Source of the DNA: Berghia stephanieae
Lineage: Eukaryota; Mollusca; Gastropoda; Nudibranchia; Aeolidiidae
DNA length: 64,000 nucleotides
Assembly: GCA_034508935.3 (NCBI GenBank)
Contig: CM067445.1
Coordinates: 18,739,083-18,803,082, forward strand
Reading direction: 5' to 3'
Position numbers and translations under genes: made by a program
Shown: one piece after another, positions 60,301 through 64,000 of the stretch
How positions within the stretch are numbered: position 1 is the stretch's first letter
Layout: each line of letters opens with the position of its first letter
Notes under the pieces: model-generated
Told to the model about the DNA's origin: nothing
Databases searched by the model: none
The model's input: only the letters and a program-made list of their open reading frames with translations

Positions 60301-60699
60301 CCAATGGTATATAACGTAACAACACACAAAACTCAGTGTAACCTTGAACGTTTATAGTCTGATTTATATAATTTAGTGAAAAGTTGTCACCAAAAAGGCT
60401 GCCTAAAAAACAATAACAAAGAGCTGAGTGACGTCAATTTCGTTCCTTTTATAGACACACTTGACTTCTTCGGAGATTGTATTTTGAAGGATGGAAGACT
60501 CATCTAGTACTAGTAGTCCATGAAATGTTAATATTTGAAGCTCTGTATTACAACACTGGATACAAATATATTCCATGTTTTGATTACCAGTCCTTTTGAC
60601 CATCACATTATGTCACGTCACCCATATTCATCACCACTGCTGCTCTCACTTCTGCCACTACAGCTACTGCTGCTGCTACTACCACTACTTCTACTACTT

Positions 60700-60746
<47 letters not shown>

Positions 60747-60753
60747 GCTACTG

Positions 60754-60814
<61 letters not shown>

Positions 60815-60877
60815 CACTACCACTACTACTACTGTTCATACTACTAAAAGTACAACTCTACCTACCTACCTCCCTAC

Positions 60878-60933
<56 letters not shown>

Positions 60934-61102
60934 ATATCTATCTATCTAGCTATCTATCTACTGATTATCCACCGATTCATAGTCATCTACCTTCCTAGCT
61001 ATCTCTCATTGTGTCCAATCATCCACTTTTTTATCAATTAATATACATATAGACCCAGCTATCACTCGGCTGTTTACTCGCCCTCTCTCACCTCCCCTCC
61101 CC

Positions 61103-61170
<68 letters not shown>

Positions 61171-61267
61171 CCCACCCTCTCTCTCTCTTTCTCCCTTTCT
61201 CCCCCCCCCCTCTCTCTATTCCCCCTCTCTACCGGTCCGCCTCAAAGCAAACACCCCCCTCCCTTTT

Positions 61268-61302
<35 letters not shown>

Positions 61303-61544
61303 TTTTTTTATTATTATTATTATTATTATTTTTTTTCCCTCTCTCTCTCTCTCCCATCTCTCCCCTCTTTTCTGTCTATCTACCTATCTATCTGTCTATC
61401 CATCTATCTATTTATCGGTGTATTCCACTTTACTATCGCATCGTTCCTTCGCGAAGATTCGACCTTCGCTCATCCAACAAACCCCCCCCCCCCCACCTCC
61501 GCCGTGACCCTTTCACCTCGCCCCCTCCACCGCCCCCTACTGTT

Positions 61545-61597
<53 letters not shown>

Positions 61598-61598
61598 G

Positions 61599-61679
<81 letters not shown>

Positions 61680-62192
61680 CAATATGTCTTTTATCTTCCA
61701 TTATAGTCTGGAAAGTTCTGTTCCCTGACGCTGACCTTTGCTTATCAATTAGATCACCCCCCTGGGGCACCCTATCCTCTACCCACGCCACGCTAACATT
61801 TCATTCATACTGCAACCACCATTGAGTACAGACGATACAAGTTATTTTTCATTATATTTTATTTGTTTTCCACGTTTATTTGTGTATTGTTGTGCTGACG
61901 AAGGGTTTGTACCCGAAACGTCCATTGTCTGTTTTGTTCCCATACGAAGCCTTTCCATTTTCACTCTTTCGTTAGTATTATCCTGACCTGTATTCTTTTG
62001 TTTCTACTTCAGAGCTGAAAAAGAATGGGGCGATGGCATTACAGGTCTGAACATGTCAGCAGCTATTTATGCCTTGAGTAGATTAAAACCAGATTATCGT
62101 CACACCAAGAACTGGAGGTAAAGCTATCAATATAGTTATGGATATCATAATTAGTTTTAACATATGTTAACATCATCATCATCATCAGCATC

Positions 62193-62246
<54 letters not shown>

Positions 62247-63643
62247 TTTATCATTGTCATCATCATTGTCATCATCTTCATCATTGTCATTATCATCGAG
62301 GACCTTTGTTAAAGCAGAGCACAATGCCATCTTGGTCGTAAAAGGGATTCCACCACAAATGAGTTGACTTTTATGTAGATTTTGAAAATAAAAAATTAAA
62401 AAAAAAATCAATACCTTTTTTCTGTCACTTAATTTAAAATAAGGAAATATCCAAACATTAGTTAGCTTTAAATTGGTAGGCTTGTAACAATGGGCGAGCC
62501 TCAACAAAGAAACCAAATTGCGAGATATGAAGGCATTGTCACTTGGGTCGTGTTATCTGTTCTTTATAGAATAAAGCCTGAGAACAGAACTGAGAGGTCA
62601 AGGAGTCGAGCTACTTTTATTTTGCTGCTCACTGTCTTTGGTCAGTGTTAACTAAGTGAAGAATACTATTTCCTATCCTTGTTTCAGGCCTCAAGTGTTG
62701 GTTTTGTTAAAGCCATCAGAATATGAAACAGAAGAATTTGGTCCGGACAACCTGGCCCTTATCCATCTGTCACAGATGCTCCAAATGGGTTGGTTAAAAC
62801 TTAGTTTGAATAATGTATATGGTGATAATTAAAATAGGGCCTTTAAAATTTTTTTTAGTAAATACTAAAAACAAATAAAGCACGCAAATTGTTGTGTTAA
62901 TTATAAATGTTGCTTTGAATATTTTTTTATGTTGGTGGAATAAAATATGAGAAAATGAAATAAAGAAATCGACATCATGGGACGGTTTTTAATCGTCAAC
63001 ATTTTTGGTTAATTTACTTAATGGTCCCAATGAGTGACATTCACTATCACTATCTTGCATTATACGTGTAGTTTGTGTGTTGTTATGATATTTATTTTTC
63101 ATGCGTTTTCCAACAAAAGCTCATGTTCAATCTTTTGGTGTTAAGATTTTAACAAATCTTAATATACAGTTGGTTTACAAATCCATTTTATTTTTACCAG
63201 CTACTGGAGATTCATCAGTTCTTCATGTTACCCCAGTGTTGGTACTACAGAGGCATGCAAAATTTTATTCAAGTACCTTTCTGCATTGATATTACTACTG
63301 ACAACAACAAGTTCTGTCTTTCTACGAGCGCTTATGTTCTGCAGTCCTTACCATTAAAGTCTGAGCTTCATGGCTTTAACTGCTCTTATGGTGAAAATTC
63401 TGAGCATTGCAGCTATAACCAGATAGGGATGAAAGTAATTATGATGTTTAAAAAAATCAGTCTTGCCATTAGAGCAGTCAAATTTTCCTGTTTATATTTT
63501 AATTTTCTAAAAAGTACTGTCCTTGTACGCTTTATTGTGAAACACTAATTGTTTTAATTTTAGGCAAAGGTCTGACATTGTATGGGTCTGTAATTCATGG
63601 CAAGCTAGAAGAGCATGCAGAGGATCTAGATATGTATAAAAAA
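39023..63643 (+). CDS. SLC12A (KCC-like): Potassium-chloride cotransporter (SLC12A4-7 / KCC group), first 708 residues, 15 exons
   Basis: Exons: 39023-39173, 43997-44046, 45188-45256, 47365-47508, 50103-50288, 52002-52231, 52777-52973, 55775-55912, 57151-57249, 58063-58120, 58987-59111, 59492-59882, 62013-62117, 62688-62788, 63564-63643; the gene runs past the window. Phases agree throughout. KCC rather than NKCC: the long glycosylated loop with four Cys (ending CDEYF) lies between TM5 and TM6. K+-site residues known from KCC1 are kept: the QNI pair of TM1, Tyr in MYYIG (TM3), Pro and Thr in YFPSITG (TM6), and the TM10 Tyr in FLMCYGF. Vertebrate KCCs have about 1,100 residues, so roughly the last third is missing. 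Family role: electroneutral K+/Cl- export at the plasma membrane for volume and chloride control. Sequence is rather divergent from vertebrate KCC1-4; a paralogue number cannot be given. Confidence 0.94.
39470..42797 (+). mobile_element. Degenerate CR1-like LINE in KCC intron 1, sense orientation
   Basis: Pieces in order: a basic RGGRRKQRP segment near 39630 typical of the start of CR1/L2 ORF2; an open 225-codon endonuclease stretch 39844-40521 with [16 protein letters not shown] and [13 protein letters not shown] blocks [15 protein letters not shown] (41574-41640), [10 protein letters not shown] (41760), [11 protein letters not shown] (41850); and the C-terminal [19 protein letters not shown] (42535). 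Ends TGTAAAGCACCTCTGAGCAC...GGCGCTATATC then an AAT array. At least five frameshifts or stops, plus an in-frame deletion in the endonuclease removing the ETWL region. It cannot be active. Confidence 0.87.
42798..43000 (+). repeat. AAT microsatellite at the LINE 3' end
   Basis: AATAAT array with GAT and AAC variants, directly after the LINE tail. CR1/L2-type elements end in short tandem repeats, so this is probably the expanded tail. Confidence 0.93.
43770..43932 (+). mobile_element. SINE family 2, 5'-truncated copy
   Basis: GGAGCAAGTCATCTCGCCCT, GTGGCTGACACCTGGATCAT, TTCCCTTGGAATAGACCCTA, AAAGACAAATTTCCC. Located just before KCC exon 2. Confidence 0.72.
43997..44046 (+). CDS. SLC12A (KCC-like): KCC exon 2: [16 protein letters not shown]
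   Basis: 50 nt, acceptor TTCTTTAG, donor GTCAAA, ends in phase 0. Short cytosolic N-terminal segment; TLYE recalls the ALFEEE of vertebrate KCCs. Confidence 0.72.
45188..45256 (+). CDS. SLC12A (KCC-like): KCC exon 3: acidic N-terminal segment
   Basis: 69 nt, phase 0 to 0, acceptor ATCCTTAG, donor GTGATT. Encodes [20 protein letters not shown] and KMK. No clear homology; symmetric, so it may be optional. Confidence 0.62.
45421..45652 (+). repeat. GA microsatellite interrupted by the 64-bp unit
   Basis: GA array 45421-45501, then the 64-bp unit 45506-45569 identical to 30635-30698, then GA again to 45652. Lies 165 bases after KCC exon 3. Confidence 0.96.
46023..46850 (-). mobile_element. Tc1-like DNA transposon, internal-deletion copy with both ends
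   Basis: Terminal inverted repeats CTTGGCCACACAAAAAAACG (left) and, on the other strand, CTTGGCCACAAAAAAAATGC (right), flanked by TA on both sides (46021-46022, 46851-46852). The minus strand encodes the transposase N-terminus [38 protein letters not shown] (paired helix-turn-helix). The catalytic DDE part is absent: 828 bp against the usual 1.3-1.7 kb. Antisense in the KCC intron 45257-47364. Confidence 0.85.
46917..47097 (+). repeat. Dispersed repeat D, copy 2
   Basis: TTGATGCTGTGCATTTAGTT, ACCAACACACAAAACAATCT, GATACAATTTAGTGAGAACT, AAAGAGCTGGGTGACG. Not recognised; no terminal inverted repeats seen. Confidence 0.75.
47365..47508 (+). CDS. SLC12A (KCC-like): KCC exon 4: TM1 and start of TM2
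   Basis: 144 nt, phase 0, acceptor TTTGTCAG, donor GTAAGG. Encodes [38 protein letters not shown] and a hydrophobic run. Equivalent to [21 protein letters not shown]. QN-I of the K+/Cl- site is kept. Confidence 0.95.
48284..48324 (+). repeat. GT microsatellite
   Basis: GTGTGT array, preceded by imperfect GTGTATGT units. Confidence 0.92.
48700..49035 (+). mobile_element. Repeat related to C, with a variant tail hairpin
   Basis: Weak match in the body (GATATTTTTTTTCTGTAAATC). The 3' end is a hairpin with stem GGTCTCT/AGAGACC (48984-48990 with 49014-49020), then TAAAGCAACAAACAA. Tails of the type GTGTTGGAAGAGAC are, from memory, frequent in mollusc genomes. Confidence 0.5.
50103..50288 (+). 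CDS. SLC12A (KCC-like): KCC exon 5: TM2-TM3
   Basis: 186 nt, phase 0, acceptor CAAACAG, donor GTAAGT. Encodes [40 protein letters not shown] and [11 protein letters not shown]. The SAIATNG and [13 protein letters not shown] signatures are diagnostic of SLC12. Confidence 0.97.
50650..50905 (+). mobile_element. Dispersed repeat C, copy in KCC intron
   Basis: TTTTTGTCTTGGAATAGGAT, CTCTTGTCCTTGTCGGAGTC, GAGAGGGAAACAGTCAAATG, CCCTTGTAAATCATC. Follows the same order as 23640-23800; the tail is missing. Confidence 0.65.
51024..51052 (-). ncRNA. Hammerhead-ribozyme-like core, minus strand
   Basis: Minus strand reads GGCTGAAGAAGG, GTTTTGAG, CCTGAAACAT. It has the CUGANGA and GAAA boxes around a three-pair stem II (AGG/CCT). 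Antisense in a KCC intron. Confidence 0.38.
52002..52231 (+). CDS. SLC12A (KCC-like): KCC exon 6: TM4-TM5
   Basis: 230 nt, acceptor TTACCAG, donor GTATAA, ends phase 2. Encodes [13 protein letters not shown], then [19 protein letters not shown] and [20 protein letters not shown], corresponding to TYISP...MRVYGT...VGVKYVNK of vertebrate KCCs. Confidence 0.95.
52777..52973 (+). CDS. SLC12A (KCC-like): KCC exon 7: four-cysteine extracellular loop
   Basis: 197 nt, acceptor TGTTTCAG, donor GTAACT. Four Cys: ACKMG, WHCNK, AYCDQ, GTCDEYF. Three N-glycosylation sequons (NNT, NKT, NGT). Ends [10 protein letters not shown]. The 3' end of this exon, with its donor, is copied at 55501. Confidence 0.94.
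53700..54530 (-). mobile_element. 5'-truncated non-LTR retrotransposon, antisense in KCC intron 7
   Basis: Minus strand: [58 protein letters not shown] (RT thumb/linker type) and, after a shift, [38 protein letters not shown] (zinc knuckle CxC...H...C) and WLTHWRDKI followed by a stop. The 3' end runs into ATGATGATG. A few breaks only, and RT catalytic blocks are missing because of 5' truncation. Jockey-like in style; clade not certain. Confidence 0.75.
55135..55422. repeat. Possible DNA-transposon-derived segment
   Basis: CCCATAGTCCAGTGCGGCTA at the left and GCTTATAGTCCAGTTCATCT with AAGTCCGGAAAATAAATA at the right resemble TAGTCC(G)G-type ends common in non-autonomous DNA elements. No coding content; assignment is weak. 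Confidence 0.3.
55424..55656. repeat. Inverted-repeat unit carrying a copy of the KCC exon 7 end
   Basis: Arms 55424-55473 and 55607-55656 are inverted copies: left TCACTCACATATTTTTAGCC, GAAACAATCGTTTCGATGTC; right GGACACAGAAACGATTGTTT, CGGCTAAAAATACATGAGTG. Between them, 55501-55550 repeats 52947-52987 (exon 7 end with its donor) with one base change and a 9-base GGTAACTAA duplication. 55563-55607 is 83% like 56655-56700, part of the mariner copy. Confidence 0.85.
55775..55912 (+). CDS. SLC12A (KCC-like): KCC exon 8: TM6, followed by a GC donor
   Basis: 138 nt, acceptor TTCCCAG. Encodes [35 protein letters not shown] and PSIT. Donor is ACAG|GCAAGT, a GC instead of GT with an otherwise ideal context; the next exon continues [11 protein letters not shown], so the junction is well fixed. 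Confidence 0.93.
55974..56890 (-). mobile_element. Mariner-family DNA transposon, internal-deletion copy
   Basis: Minus strand encodes [18 protein letters not shown] and [20 protein letters not shown] (helix-turn-helix region), then, after a missing central catalytic part, [20 protein letters not shown] with [15 protein letters not shown] (the PPYSPDLxPSD block, where the final D is changed). Ends look like inverted repeats: AAAAAAGTAATGGGACTG at 55975 and, in reverse, CAAAAGGTAATGGGACAA at 56886. Antisense in the KCC intron 55913-57150. Confidence 0.8.
57151..57249 (+). CDS. SLC12A (KCC-like): KCC exon 9: [19 protein letters not shown]
   Basis: 99 nt, acceptor CTTTTTAG, donor GTATCC. Encodes [20 protein letters not shown] and [13 protein letters not shown]. 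The GSNxSGDLKD..SIPxGT signature matches all KCCs. Confidence 0.96.
58063..58120 (+). CDS. SLC12A (KCC-like): KCC exon 10: TM7 end
   Basis: 58 nt, acceptor TAATTAAAG (weak pyrimidine tract), donor GTAAGT. Encodes [20 protein letters not shown] together with the flanking split codons; aligns without gaps to YLSCIVLFGACIEGVVLRDK. Confidence 0.92.
58224..58247 (+). repeat. Poly-C run
   Basis: About 20 C between AACTCA and GAAACC in a KCC intron. Confidence 0.9.
58987..59111 (+). CDS. SLC12A (KCC-like): KCC exon 11: TM8
   Basis: 125 nt, acceptor CTCTACAG, donor GTGGGT. Encodes [20 protein letters not shown] and [20 protein letters not shown], like [20 protein letters not shown]. Confidence 0.96.
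59492..59882 (+). CDS. SLC12A (KCC-like): KCC exon 12: TM9-TM12
   Basis: 391 nt, the largest exon seen. Acceptor TTTTGCAG, donor GTAGGT. Encodes [80 protein letters not shown] and YQYIEYKG. The TM10 Tyr of the chloride site (MCYGF) is kept. ACDG replaces the vertebrate ARDG. Confidence 0.97.
60261..60455 (+). repeat. Dispersed repeat D, copy 3
   Basis: AATGCTGTGCATTTAGTTAA, AACACACAAAACTCAGTGTA, CAAAGAGCTGAGTGACGTCA. In the KCC intron 59883-62012. Confidence 0.75.
60640..61682 (+). repeat. Cluster of pyrimidine-rich microsatellites in a KCC intron
   Basis: In order: ACT (60671-60835), CTAT/CTAC (60862-60960), CT (61103-61162), CTCTTT/CCC mix, TTTA (61266-61304), TTA (61310-61331), CT, CTAT (61376-61412), poly-C (61482-61493), ACT (61546-61679). 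Nearly all pyrimidine-rich on the sense strand; splits the 2.1-kb intron 59883-62012. Confidence 0.95.
61894..61923 (+). ncRNA. Hammerhead-ribozyme-like core, best copy
   Basis: CTGACGA fits CUGANGA, stem II is GGGT/ACCC with a TTGT loop, then GAAAC and GTC, the usual cleavage triplet. Stem III could only be the self-complementary ACGT, as in the minimal or dimeric hammerheads known from Penelope-like elements and retrozymes. Stem I is weak by eye. It lies 90 bases before a KCC exon, sense strand. Confidence 0.45.
62013..62117 (+). CDS. SLC12A (KCC-like): KCC exon 13: [12 protein letters not shown]
   Basis: 105 nt, acceptor CTACTTCAG, donor GTAAAG. Encodes [20 protein letters not shown] and YRHTKNWR, start of the cytosolic C-terminal domain, matching [20 protein letters not shown]...HTKNWR. 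Confidence 0.97.
62172..62300 (+). repeat. CAT microsatellite
   Basis: ATC/CAT units with GTC variants, 55 bases after KCC exon 13. Confidence 0.95.
62688..62788 (+). CDS. SLC12A (KCC-like): KCC exon 14: [17 protein letters not shown]
   Basis: 101 nt, acceptor TGTTTCAG, donor GTTGGT. Encodes [20 protein letters not shown] and [12 protein letters not shown], cf. PQVLVMLNLD...LLSFTSQLK. Confidence 0.95.
63564..63643 (+). CDS. SLC12A (KCC-like): KCC exon 15: [18 protein letters not shown]
   Basis: 80 nt, acceptor AATTTTAG, donor GTAACT, ends phase 0. Encodes [20 protein letters not shown] and DLDMYKK, cf. GKGLTIVGSVLEGTYLDKH. The remaining C-terminal domain, with the usual regulatory phosphosites, is beyond the window. 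Confidence 0.94.
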
Positions 63644-63920
63644 GTAACTTTTTCTACAAATGCACTGGGCAATGAACCCTTCAGAAGTTAATTCTTTTTC
63701 TTCTGTTATGTATTCAACTATTTCAATCATTTATGTATTCAACTGTTTCAATCATCACCTCAAGTTGATTTTTCTTTTTTCATTCCATTTTTTATGTATT
63801 TTACTTGATCGTTCATTGTATTCAGATTGATCATGCAAAGAAAGCATCTACATTATAACTGTTCATTTTAAAGTAATGGCAGATTTAATTCTTTCTTTGC
63901 CACTCTGTCTTAACTCAGCC

Positions 63921-64000
63921 AGCCCTGATCACGGATTTATTTGTGATTTCTGCTACTACACACTAGCCCTGATCACAGATATATCCGTGACAGACTATAC
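63921..64000 (+). repeat. Start of a tandem repeat, period 44
   Basis: AGCCCTGATCACGGAT at 63921 recurs as AGCCCTGATCACAGAT at 63965, with TATTTGTGA and TATCCGTGA following. Two units are visible; the array may continue past the window. Confidence 0.6.

Noticed and set aside
60535-61791. Poly-Leu, poly-Tyr, poly-Ser and poly-Val open frames
   Set aside because: Translations of ACT, CTAT and CT arrays inside a KCC intron.
63101-63548. Open frames before the last KCC exon as coding
   Set aside because: No homology to KCC, and exons 14 and 15 join in phase without them.
1-64000. CRISPR arrays, bacterial operons, rRNA
   Set aside because: None seen; the regular repeats are microsatellites and the genes are spliced eukaryotic genes.

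Overview
The window is intron-rich, AT-rich animal nuclear DNA. Two host genes lie head to tail on the + strand. The repeats look like those of marine lophotrochozoans: tRNA-headed SINEs, retroelement 3' hairpins ending in forms such as GCGCCGTAAAAC, CR1-type LINEs, Tc1/mariner/pogo remnants and very many microsatellites. My best guess is a mollusc, perhaps a gastropod. This is an inference from repeat style, not an identification.

Region 1 (1-27081) carries the 3' half of a JIP3/JIP4 (MAPK8IP3/SPAG9; fly sunday driver) orthologue. Sixteen coding exons, all with consistent splice phases, encode the last 814 residues: the low-complexity linker and the C-terminal WD40-like propeller. The N-terminal coiled-coil half lies upstream of the window. 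The 8.9-kb intron 17031-25983 and the three symmetric exons between 4800 and 8644 suggest alternative splicing.

Region 2 (27082-38943) is the JIP 3' UTR and intergenic DNA. It is crowded with microsatellites, a 209-bp MITE sitting inside a TTA array, fragments of two LINEs, SINE copies and several copies of a dispersed ~250-500 bp repeat.

Region 3 (38944-63643, continuing past the window) is a potassium-chloride cotransporter gene (SLC12A4-7 group). The 15 exons in the window encode 708 residues: the N-terminus with an RFKI docking-type motif, the whole transmembrane domain, the four-cysteine extracellular loop between TM5 and TM6, and the start of the cytosolic C-terminal domain. Its introns hold a degenerate CR1-like LINE, Tc1 and mariner deletion derivatives, an antisense LINE 3' end, an inverted-repeat unit containing a copy of the gene's own exon end, and a cluster of microsatellites.

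The two host genes are functionally unrelated: a motor/MAPK scaffold and an ion transporter. There is no sign of an operon. The most unusual signals are in the repeats: a 3'-tail hairpin whose stem covaries between copies, a tail shared by a SINE and the LINE in the same window, hammerhead-ribozyme-like cores, and the exon capture at 55424-55656.
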